This document shows positions 24,010 through 31,293 of a stretch of DNA of 64,000 bases, piece by piece (position 1 is the first letter of the stretch; every line of letters begins with the position of its first letter). The stretch comes from JANPCX01 sp046049865 (GTDB lineage Bacteria > Pseudomonadota > Gammaproteobacteria > Burkholderiales > Burkholderiaceae_C), in NCBI GenBank assembly GCA_046049865.1, contig JBJOQO010000011.1:1-64000 (forward strand). The letters run 5' to 3'. The position numbers and the translations under genes were made by a program. Under the pieces are notes generated by a model. The model ran no database searches. It had not been told where the DNA came from and saw only the letters and a list, made by a program, of their open reading frames with translations.

Positions 24010-25242
24010 TCACTCATGGCGCAGGGCTTGTATCGGCAGCAAAGCTGCCGCCCTGCGGGCCGGGTAGTAGCCAAAAAATACCCCCACGGCCGCTGAAAAC
24101 CCCACGGCCAGAAACACCGCTTGGCTGGACAACACCACCTGCCATTCAGCAAATTCTGCAACGGCCCAGGTGGCCCCTGCGCCCAGCACCACACCCACTG
24201 CGCCGCCAATCACGCTTAAGGTGACGGCTTCAATCAAAAACTGCCGCAAGATGTCGCGGCCTCTGGCACCCACCGCCAAACGCAAGCCAATTTCACGGGT
24301 GCGTTCGGTCACGCTCACCAGCATGATGTTCATGATGCCGATGCCACCCACAAGCAAACTCACACCCGCGACGGCGGCCAACAACAGGCCAAAGACACGG
24401 CTTGAATCTTCCTGCGCTTTGAGCACCTCGGTGAGGTTGCGCACGGTGAAGTTGTCTGGCACCCCCGCCTGCACCTTCAAACGTTGGCGCAGCAGCTCAC
24501 GCACACCCTCCTCTGCTGCGGCCATGCTCTGGCCTTCGTAGACCTTCACAAAAATAGCGCCCACCCGCTTGAGTTTGCCGCGCACCCGGCCATCAATGCG
24601 GTTGCGAAAAGTGGAGATGGGCACGAGCACGATGTCGTCTTGATCGGTACCCGAGGAGTTTTGCCCCTTGGGACTGAGCACACCAATGACCTTGACCGGC
24701 ACTCGCTGCACCCGAATGGTTTGGTCGATGGGGTCTTCGTCCCCAAATAATTCCTTCACCACTGTTTGTCCCAGGATGGCCACCTTGCCCGAGCCGGAAA
24801 TTTCCTCTGTTTCGAAGGCGCGGCCACTGCTCAAGGTCCAGTCGCGCACCTCCAGAAAACTGGAATTGGTGCCGACGATGGACGTGGCCCAGTTGACATT
24901 GCCCAGAATCACCTGGGCCGAGCGCCTTGACGACGGCGCTGCTGCTTGCACCTCGGGCACTTCAATGGCGATGGCTTGCACATCTTCTTCGGTGAGGTTT
25001 TGTCCGGTTTGTGCGCCCAACCGTAAACCGGCTGTGGCTTGCGAGCCCGAGAACACCAGCATCACATTGGTGCCCAGGCCCCTGATTTCTTGCTCCACTC
25101 GCTGCTGGGCGCCGTTGCCAATGGCAATCATGGTGATGACGGCCGCCACCCCAATGATGATGCCCAGCATGGTCAAGATGCTGCGAAGCAAATTGGTGCT
25201 AAGGGCGCGCCAGGCGGCACTTAAGGCAGCGGTAAAACTCAT
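24010..25242 (-). CDS. MacB-type ABC transporter permease
   Basis: Permease of a MacAB-like tripartite export system (410 residues). The topology is as in MacB: one N-terminal helix (LRSILTMLGIIIGVAAVITM), a large periplasmic MacB_PCD domain (residues about 45-245), and three C-terminal helices in an FtsX domain (GISLLVGGIGIMNIML-like block, then TREIGLRLAVGARGRDILRQF). In E. coli MacB the ATPase is fused to the permease; here it is a separate gene upstream that overlaps this start by 4 bp (ATGA). The pump would work with the MacA-like adaptor and an outer-membrane TolC. The substrate is unknown. Confidence 0.92.
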   Translation of the reverse strand: MSFTAALSAAWRALSTNLLRSILTMLGIIIGVAAVITMIAIGNGAQQRVEQEIRGLGTNVMLVFSGSQATAGLRLGAQTGQNLTEEDVQAIAIEVPEVQAAAPSSRRSAQVILGNVNWATSIVGTNSSFLEVRDWTLSSGRAFETEEISGSGKVAILGQTVVKELFGDEDPIDQTIRVQRVPVKVIGVLSPKGQNSSGTDQDDIVLVPISTFRNRIDGRVRGKLKRVGAIFVKVYEGQSMAAAEEGVRELLRQRLKVQAGVPDNFTVRNLTEVLKAQEDSSRVFGLLLAAVAGVSLLVGGIGIMNIMLVSVTERTREIGLRLAVGARGRDILRQFLIEAVTLSVIGGAVGVVLGAGATWAVAEFAEWQVVLSSQAVFLAVGFSAAVGVFFGYYPARRAAALLPIQALRHE

Positions 25243-26090
25243 GGCGCAATCACGGCAGCGGCTGCCACTGCGTCGTTGGGACGGTGCGGCGTTTGTTTTT
25301 GATCCTCCAGCAGCAAACCGTCTTTGAACACCATACGACGCTTGGCCCAGGCGGCCACATCCGCCTCGTGGGTGACCAAAATCACCGTCATGCCTTGATC
25401 GTTTAGATCGGTGAGCAAACGCATGATGTCTTCTGAGGTTTGAGAGTCCAACGCGCCTGTGGGTTCGTCCGCCAAAATGAGTTGCGGCTGGTTGACCAAA
25501 GCCCGCGCAATCGCCACCCGCTGCTGCTGGCCGCCCGACAACTCCGCCGGTGTGTGCGAGGCCCGTTCCGCCAAACCCACGCGGGCCAAAGCTTGCAGGG
25601 CACGTTCGTGGCGCAACTGTGCCTTCACGCCGCCATACAGCATGGGCAGTTCCACGTTTTCCAGCGCCGAGGTGCGTGGCAACAAATTGAACTGCTGAAA
25701 AACAAAACCAATGCGCTGGTTGCGCACCGTGGCCAATTGGTCCCCGTGCAGGCCCTCAATGGCCTGGCCACCCAACCAGTACTGACCGCTGCTGGGTTGA
25801 TCCAGGCAGCCCAGGATGTTCATCAACGTGCTTTTCCCAGAGCCCGACGCGCCCATGATGGCCACGAACTCGCCCGCATCAATGGCGATTGAAACCCCCC
25901 GCAAGGCATGCACGGTTTGTGCACCCATGGCGTAGGTTTTGGTGAGGGCTTGGGCTCGGATCAGCGAATTTTTTTTTGGAAGTCCGTCCCCCTCACCCCA
26001 ACCCTCTCCCCCGGGTACGGCGGAGAGGGAGTGAATGGCCCCCTCTCCCACTTGTGGGAGAGGGTTGGGGTGAGGGTGGTCGAACACCAT
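25239..26090 (-). CDS. MacB-type ABC transporter ATP-binding protein, N-terminus altered by repeat
   Basis: Cytoplasmic ATPase with Walker A GASGSGKST, Q-loop VFQQFNLLP, signature LSGGQQQRVAIARAL, Walker B LILADEPTGALDS and the H-loop VTHEAD. The recognisable domain begins at LIRAQALTKTYAMG, but no ATG/GTG/TTG precedes it closely. The nearest ATG (26090) makes the first about 40 residues come from the palindromic repeat at 25990-26076 (PHPNPLPQVGEG). Either that extension is tolerated or a rare CTG start just before the domain is used. It overlaps the permease gene by 4 bp and follows the macA-like gene by 25 bp. Confidence 0.88.
   Translation of the reverse strand: MVFDHPHPNPLPQVGEGAIHSLSAVPGGEGWGEGDGLPKKNSLIRAQALTKTYAMGAQTVHALRGVSIAIDAGEFVAIMGASGSGKSTLMNILGCLDQPSSGQYWLGGQAIEGLHGDQLATVRNQRIGFVFQQFNLLPRTSALENVELPMLYGGVKAQLRHERALQALARVGLAERASHTPAELSGGQQQRVAIARALVNQPQLILADEPTGALDSQTSEDIMRLLTDLNDQGMTVILVTHEADVAAWAKRRMVFKDGLLLEDQKQTPHRPNDAVAAAAVIAP
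25990..26076. repeat. Palindromic CCCTCACCCCAACCC repeat, copy 1
   Basis: 87-bp element bounded by CCCTCACCCCAACCCTCTCC and its complement, with a second internal hairpin (CTCTCCCACTTGTGGGAGAG). The reverse-oriented copy at 31182-31269 differs at only a few positions. It lies at the start of the MacB ATPase gene and is read in frame. Confidence 0.9.
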
Positions 26091-26115
26091 GAGTTTGGTA
26101 GTGAACGCGCCAAGG

Positions 26116-27768
26116 CTAAAACGGCGCACGCGGTGCGCTGCTGCGTTTGCTCTCAGTCGGTGCATTCACACCCACGATCACCAAGCTGCCTTCTTTGAGT
26201 AACGCCGCTTGTGGCGAATCCGGGCGAATCAGCAGCTCCGTCGTCACGCCATCACTCACGCCCAAACGAACAGCGTGGGCAATGGGTTTGCCGTCCTCAG
26301 CCAAGGTGTAAATGCGGCCACGCGTGCTGGTGCCGCGTGCACCGCTTTGGGCCAACAAAGCCTGATAGCCCACGCGCTGCTCTTCGGTCAGCCTTGCGCC
26401 TATTTGGGCGCGCACATCGGCCAGCACCTTCTCACGTGTTTTGGCCCGCGTGTCTTCGGGCATGTTGCGAAGTTCCGCAAAACGGGGGCGGGCCTCCGCC
26501 AGCACCGCGTCCACGGCAGCGGCTTGTTCGGGTGAGAGCTTGAGTTCAGTCACCACACGGTCCCGGAACTCGCGCATGGGGCCACCGCGCCCTCCTGCAG
26601 CGGTGCTGGGCGCGTTGCCATTGGACGGCCCATCAAATGGCGCTGAGGTCGGCGCGGCGGAGGCGGCCGAAGCAGCACCGGATGCCACTTCCACCGGCGG
26701 CTCGACGCCGGCAATACGCACCCGCAAAGCGGCATTGGGCACCTTCAGGACTGCCTCGCGGTTGTCGGTGATGATGCGCACATTGGCCGTCATCCCCGGT
26801 AACAAGGCATCGCTGGCATTGCTCCCTGCTGAGGACGAAGCGTTAGAAAAGGGCACCACCACGGTGTAGGTCACCACGTTTTGCTGTGCCACCGCTGCCT
26901 TGCGCACCTGACTCACCCGCCCTTCAAAATTGCGGCCCGGAAAAGCGTCCACCGTGAAGCTGACTTTCTGCTGCGGCCGCACGCGAGAAATATCGGCTTC
27001 GTCGATCGAGGCCTCCACCTGCATGTCGTTCAGGTTTTGTGCGATCACAAAAAGCTCAGGCGCTTGCAGGCTGGCGGCCACGGTTTGCCCCAGTTCCACC
27101 GCCCGGCGTATCACCACGCCATCCACGGGCGAACGAATCTCGGTGCGGTCCAAATCCACTTGGGCCTGCGCCAAAGCAGCTTCGCGCTGGCGGACTACAG
27201 CCTGGGCGCTGGTGACTTGGGCGCGGGCCACTTCAAGCTGGGCCTGAGCCACCTTCAGGCCCTCGCCCAACGTGGCGGCCAAATTGCGTGCCGACTCAAA
27301 CTCCGCCTGCGAGATGAACTGTTTGGAAAGCAGATCTTGTTTGCGACTCAAGTCGCGCTGGGCGTTGTCAAAGTCCAGCCGCGCACGCGACACATTGGCC
27401 GCCACTGCACCCACATTGGCCTGTGCATTGAGCACCGCCGCCCTGCCCGCTTCCAAGTCGGCCTGTGATTGCCGCAGCCGGTACTGAAAGGTTTCGGGGT
27501 CAATGCGGGCGATCAAAGCGCCCTTCTTCACCACCGAGTTGAAGTCGGCAAACAGCTCTTTCACCTGGCCCGACACCTGGGTGCCCACGATCACCTGGAG
27601 CACCGGATTGACCGTGCCCGAAGCCGACACCGCTGCCTGCAGCGACCCGCGCTCCAGTTTGCTGGTGCGGTAAGTCACACCATCGTCTTGGGCCCGAGAC
27701 CACCACCAAGCCGCACCGCCAGCCAAAGCCAGCACCAGAACCACCCACCACCATCGTCGTAACTTCAT
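26116..27768 (-). CDS. MacA-like periplasmic adaptor with inserted LTxxQ (Spy/CpxP-like) segment
   Basis: Membrane-fusion protein of 550 residues. The N-terminal helix (about 7-24) anchors it, followed by a biotinyl-lipoyl half (VGTQVSGQVKELF), a long helical hairpin (about 95-205), the second lipoyl half (IRSPVDGVVIRRAVELGQTV) and beta-barrel domains. Between about residues 385 and 480 there is a non-standard helical segment with LSPEQ and LTEEQ motifs spaced as in Spy/CpxP periplasmic chaperones, flanked by a Gly/Ser/Pro linker; typical MacA proteins of about 390 residues lack it. It probably links the MacB-type pump to TolC. It is first gene of the macA-ATPase-permease operon. Confidence 0.88.
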   Translation of the reverse strand: MKLRRWWWVVLVLALAGGAAWWWSRAQDDGVTYRTSKLERGSLQAAVSASGTVNPVLQVIVGTQVSGQVKELFADFNSVVKKGALIARIDPETFQYRLRQSQADLEAGRAAVLNAQANVGAVAANVSRARLDFDNAQRDLSRKQDLLSKQFISQAEFESARNLAATLGEGLKVAQAQLEVARAQVTSAQAVVRQREAALAQAQVDLDRTEIRSPVDGVVIRRAVELGQTVAASLQAPELFVIAQNLNDMQVEASIDEADISRVRPQQKVSFTVDAFPGRNFEGRVSQVRKAAVAQQNVVTYTVVVPFSNASSSAGSNASDALLPGMTANVRIITDNREAVLKVPNAALRVRIAGVEPPVEVASGAASAASAAPTSAPFDGPSNGNAPSTAAGGRGGPMREFRDRVVTELKLSPEQAAAVDAVLAEARPRFAELRNMPEDTRAKTREKVLADVRAQIGARLTEEQRVGYQALLAQSGARGTSTRGRIYTLAEDGKPIAHAVRLGVSDGVTTELLIRPDSPQAALLKEGSLVIVGVNAPTESKRSSAPRAPF

Positions 27769-27833
27769 GGGGCGATTCTAGGGAGGCCAGGAGTAATGCG
27801 TGTGACGGCCCAAGGTTAGCCCTAAAACGCCGC

Positions 27834-29114
27834 TTAACGCTCGCGCCTCAGTATTCCCCTCGCAGTAGTGCCGCCCCCCAGAATAAATAAGGAATAGACG
27901 TTTTGCGCATCCAGCGAGACGCCGGTCGTCGCGCTATTGGTTCTAGCGGAGGTGTAAACGGGGTCGTTGCTCAGTGACGATGTGACCTCCATCAAGGCGT
28001 TGCCGCTGTTGGGCGATATGTTGACAAAGGAGGAGGCCGAGCCGTAGGCCAATTCGGTGATCGCCGGCTGGTTGTCCACCGCCAGATTTAATGTGGGGTA
28101 GCCCTCGGCACCATGCACCAAACGAATTTTGGTTTTGGTGGTGATGGAGGGGGGTCTGTTGTCGTCCAACAAAACTTTGGCCTGCACGAGGGCGCTCGAA
28201 CCATAGGCCAACAGTGTGTAGTCGCCGCCTGCAATCAAGGGCTGCGTGGCAGAGAAAATGGTGGCCCCTGCGAGTTGCAAGAGTACGGCTTGATCGCCTG
28301 CAGGCGCTAACACGTAGCCACTCACGGTGGGTGATACGGAGCCCGTAGAAACCGTGGTGGAACCCACTTTGGCCGAGACGTTGCCATTGCCGCTGACCCC
28401 TGCCGCCAAACGCACGCGAACTTGGTTCGTTTTGTTGGGCTGAAGGTCGGACTGCTGATTGAGCACGTAGGCGTTCACCAAGGTGCCCCCCACGCCAGAT
28501 TGCAAAATCACCGTGGCCACTTGTTTGTCGTTGAACGACAAGCTGGGCACATCCAAACGCACATCGTCTTTGCTGCCGGCCGCCGTGACACGCAGGCGGT
28601 AGGTGCCACGGTTGAATTCTGCGAAACCTGTGGTGGTGCCCACCGCTGCGGAACCATGGGTGGGCGTATTGCCTTCCAAGCCGTCAGTCCCACTGGTGAG
28701 GTAGACGTCCAAACTGCCTGCATCGGCAGCCGCATTCAAAACACGCAGTTTGACCTTGCCGCTGTTGGGTGCATCTTGGTTCTCGTCAAGCAGTGAGAAC
28801 TTGATGGCACCGTCACGCCCCCAGCTCACAGCGGTGTAGTGCTTACGTTTAGACAGAGTGGTGGGCGCGGTGGTCAGGGCAGATCCCGCGCCTTTTTTCA
28901 CCGACAGGTCGTAGGTCTTCGCGTCCACATCAACGTAACCACTGAGCTGCTCTGGGTTGATGTTGGCAATTCGCTCATCTGAGCCGGTATACAAGCTCAA
29001 ACCATTGCTGTCAGTGGTCAGGTTGGTGTAGCGCAATTTGGCGTCATTGCCGGCGCCGCCGCCGCAAGCAGATACAAGAGCGCAAAGAACAACAGCAACT
29101 GCGGTTTTGATCAT
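27834..29114 (-). CDS. DUF4397-domain lipoprotein
   Basis: Predicted lipoprotein of 426 residues: signal peptide with lipobox LVSACGGG near residue 18, then repeated immunoglobulin-like strands. Segments such as VKLRVLNAAADAGSLDVYLT and KTKIRLVHGAEGYPTLNLAVD are the DUF4397 hallmark and occur two or three times. It is likely exposed in the periplasm or on the surface; the function is unknown. The start is MIKTAVAVV at 29114, as the upstream frame is not signal-like. The gene is divergent from the tetR gene and shares the 155-bp gap holding the palindromic operator. Confidence 0.82.
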   Translation of the reverse strand: MIKTAVAVVLCALVSACGGGAGNDAKLRYTNLTTDSNGLSLYTGSDERIANINPEQLSGYVDVDAKTYDLSVKKGAGSALTTAPTTLSKRKHYTAVSWGRDGAIKFSLLDENQDAPNSGKVKLRVLNAAADAGSLDVYLTSGTDGLEGNTPTHGSAAVGTTTGFAEFNRGTYRLRVTAAGSKDDVRLDVPSLSFNDKQVATVILQSGVGGTLVNAYVLNQQSDLQPNKTNQVRVRLAAGVSGNGNVSAKVGSTTVSTGSVSPTVSGYVLAPAGDQAVLLQLAGATIFSATQPLIAGGDYTLLAYGSSALVQAKVLLDDNRPPSITTKTKIRLVHGAEGYPTLNLAVDNQPAITELAYGSASSFVNISPNSGNALMEVTSSLSNDPVYTSARTNSATTGVSLDAQNVYSLFILGGGTTARGILRRER

Positions 29115-29238
29115 GTGTGACCTGGAGGAAGAGTTTTTCGTTCGAGTGATTGTCACCCACGCGCCAACAGTGTTCGCCGCTGCCGGTGCGTTGCGGGTTA
29201 CAACGCACGGTTGCCCCGGCGAGCCAGTGGCGCTACAT

Positions 29239-29258
29239 TACTGACCATTCGGTCAGTA
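29239..29258. promoter_or_regulatory. TetR-type palindromic operator
   Basis: A perfect inverted repeat, TACTGACC (29239-29246) and GGTCAGTA (29251-29258) around ATTC, lies 12 bp before the tetR start. Its size and symmetry are typical for TetR/AcrR-family dimers, so autoregulation of the tetR-RND operon is likely. It may also affect the divergent DUF4397 gene. Confidence 0.75.
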
Positions 29259-29269
29259 TCATTCCGCCC

Positions 29270-29974
29270 ATGCCATCAACCCCCACCCGTCAACGCCGCA
29301 AAGAAGCTCGTCCACAAGAACTGCTGGATGCGGCCTTGGCTTTGTTTGGGGAAAAGGGATTTGCCGCCACCAAGTCAGAAGAAGTCGCGGCACGCGCGGG
29401 GGTGTCCAAGGGCACGCTCTACCTGTATTACCCGAGCAAAGAAGACCTGCTCAAAGCCGTGATTCGCGAAAACCTGTCTAACTTGATTGCCGAAGGCACG
29501 GACACCCTGGACAGCTACGAGGGCAGCACCGGCGACTTGCTCAAGTACCTGGTGAGCACCTGGTGGGAACGCGTGGGCAATACCCCCGCATCGGCCATCC
29601 ACAAAATCATGCTGTCCGAGGTGCGTAACTTTCCTGAGATTGCCGAGTTCTACATGCGCGAGGTCATGGCCCCGGCACAGGCTTTGTTTGCACGCACCAT
29701 CCAGCGCGGCATCGACCGAGGTGAATTTCGAGAGGTTCCGCTCAAAGAAATGACGGTGGTGATGTTCGCGCCCATGATGTTTTTGTGCCTGCACAAACAT
29801 TCACTGGGTGCATGCCACTTGCAGGCTGATCCGCCCGACCCCGCCACGGTGCTGGCCACCCATATCGACGTGGTGCTGACAGGCTTGTTGCGTCCTGACC
29901 CCAAACCAGCAGCCAAAAAACCTAAGGCTGCAGCAACAGCCCCAGTCAGCCCAAAAAGCAAAAAGACCCGATGA
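29270..29974 (+). CDS. TetR/AcrR-family transcriptional regulator
   Basis: Repressor of 234 residues. The N-terminal helix-turn-helix is clear: LLDAALALFGEKGFAATKSE then VAARAGVSKGTLYLYYPSKEDLL. The C-terminal ligand domain is divergent (KIMLSEVRNFPEIAEFY), and the tail is Lys/Pro/Ala-rich. The start at MPSTPTR follows the palindromic operator; the track upstream of it runs through that operator and is not coding. Its stop overlaps the start of the RND adaptor gene by 4 bp (ATGA), so it is the first gene of the efflux operon and very likely represses it until an inducer binds. Confidence 0.93.
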   Translation: MPSTPTRQRRKEARPQELLDAALALFGEKGFAATKSEEVAARAGVSKGTLYLYYPSKEDLLKAVIRENLSNLIAEGTDTLDSYEGSTGDLLKYLVSTWWERVGNTPASAIHKIMLSEVRNFPEIAEFYMREVMAPAQALFARTIQRGIDRGEFREVPLKEMTVVMFAPMMFLCLHKHSLGACHLQADPPDPATVLATHIDVVLTGLLRPDPKPAAKKPKAAATAPVSPKSKKTR

Positions 29975-31158
29975 AGATTGTCAAAACCTGGTGGGTGGCC
30001 TTGTTGCTTGTATTGGTGGTGACCGGCTTGGTTTGGCGCGCCGTGCACCAGCGCCAGCTGGCACAGCAAACCTTGCAGACTGCGCCGGTAGCGCCGCCGC
30101 TGATGCTGGGTGAGGCGGACGTGTGGCGGGTCACGCCGGTGGACTTCAGCCGCACGGTTACCGTGTCGGGCGGACTCAAAGCATTTCAAACCGCCAACAT
30201 CAAGGCCAAGGTGGCGTCTGAAGTGAAGTCACTGACCGTGCGCGAAGGCGACAGCGTTCAAGCAGGCCAGGTGGTGGGGCAACTGGACACCACCGAGTTC
30301 GACTGGCGTTTGCGCCAAGCGCAGCAAACCGCCGCCTCCAGCCGAGCCCAGTGGGATGTGACCCAACGTGCTTTGGCCAACAACCGCTCTTTGGTTGCGC
30401 AGGGTTTCATCTCGCCCACGGGCTTGGAAACATCAGTCGCCAATGACAATGCCGCCCGTGCCAACTACGAAGCCGCGCAAGCTGCCGTGGAATTGGCGCG
30501 CAAGGCGCTTGGGGATGCACGATTGGTGGCGCCCATCGCTGGCCAAGTTTCTGCCCGCTTGGCGCAAGTGGGTGAACGTGTGGGGGTGGATGCGCGTATT
30601 CTGGAAATCGTGGACCTGCGCCGTTTGGAACTGGAAGCGGCGCTCTCACCCGAGGATGTCGCCTTGGTGCGTGTGGGCCAAAGCGCCCGCTTGGATATTG
30701 ACGGCCTGCCGCAGCCTGTGCTGGCCACGGTGAGCCGCATCAATCCGAGCACACAAAGCGGCAGCCGCTCGGTCTTGGTGTATCTGACTTTGACACCCTC
30801 TGCCAACAAGGACTCGCCGCTGCGCCAAGGTTTGTTTGCACGAGGCAGCATCGAGTTGGACCGCCGCCGGGCCTTGGTGCTGCCCCTATCGGCAGTGCGT
30901 TTGGACCAAGACCAGCCCATGGTTCAGTTGCTGGTGGATGGTGAGGTGCAGCAGCGCCCTGTCGTCATCGCCGAAAGGGGCGAAACCAGCATCAATGGCC
31001 AAACCCAAACTGTGGTGACTTTCAACCCGCCGCTTGCCGAAGGCACGGTGGTGCTGCGCGGTTTGGTGGGCAACCTGCGCAGTGGCACCAAGGTGCAGTG
31101 GCGGGAAACGGGCCCGATATCTACCGCTGCACCCGCTTCAAACGCTGCCACGAAATAG
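29971..31158 (+). CDS. RND efflux periplasmic adaptor
   Basis: Membrane-fusion protein of 395 residues with an N-terminal anchor helix (WWVALLLVLVVTGLVW), lipoyl halves (KAKVASEVKSLTVREGDSVQ and LVAPIAGQVSARLAQVGERVG) around a short helical hairpin, and beta-barrel and membrane-proximal domains (LVYLTLTP, GLFARGSIEL). No lipobox is seen, so it is anchored by the helix. It bridges the RND pump encoded next and an outer-membrane channel. It is translationally coupled to tetR; a palindromic repeat separates it from the pump gene. Confidence 0.92.
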   Translation: MKIVKTWWVALLLVLVVTGLVWRAVHQRQLAQQTLQTAPVAPPLMLGEADVWRVTPVDFSRTVTVSGGLKAFQTANIKAKVASEVKSLTVREGDSVQAGQVVGQLDTTEFDWRLRQAQQTAASSRAQWDVTQRALANNRSLVAQGFISPTGLETSVANDNAARANYEAAQAAVELARKALGDARLVAPIAGQVSARLAQVGERVGVDARILEIVDLRRLELEAALSPEDVALVRVGQSARLDIDGLPQPVLATVSRINPSTQSGSRSVLVYLTLTPSANKDSPLRQGLFARGSIELDRRRALVLPLSAVRLDQDQPMVQLLVDGEVQQRPVVIAERGETSINGQTQTVVTFNPPLAEGTVVLRGLVGNLRSGTKVQWRETGPISTAAPASNAATK

Positions 31159-31181
31159 TTCTGAAATGCTGCTCGCCGTCG

Positions 31182-31269
31182 CCCTCACCCCAACCCTCTC
31201 CCACAAGTGGGAGAGGGAGCCCTTGCGCTCCCTCTCCCCCGTACCCGGGGGAGAGGGCTGGGGTGAGGG
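31182..31269. repeat. Palindromic CCCTCACCCCAACCC repeat, copy 2
   Basis: 88-bp element nearly identical to the reverse complement of 25990-26076. It fills most of the 135-bp gap between the RND adaptor and pump genes and would form a strong hairpin in the operon mRNA, possibly setting the adaptor-to-pump ratio. Confidence 0.9.
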
Positions 31270-31293
31270 GGAAAGTTAATCGGCCACTCCCCC

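Noticed and set aside
26090..26165. Longer N-terminus of the ABC ATPase starting at 26165
   Set aside because: It would overlap the end of the macA-like gene by 50 bp and has no family similarity; ATG 26090 is the nearest plausible start after that gene.
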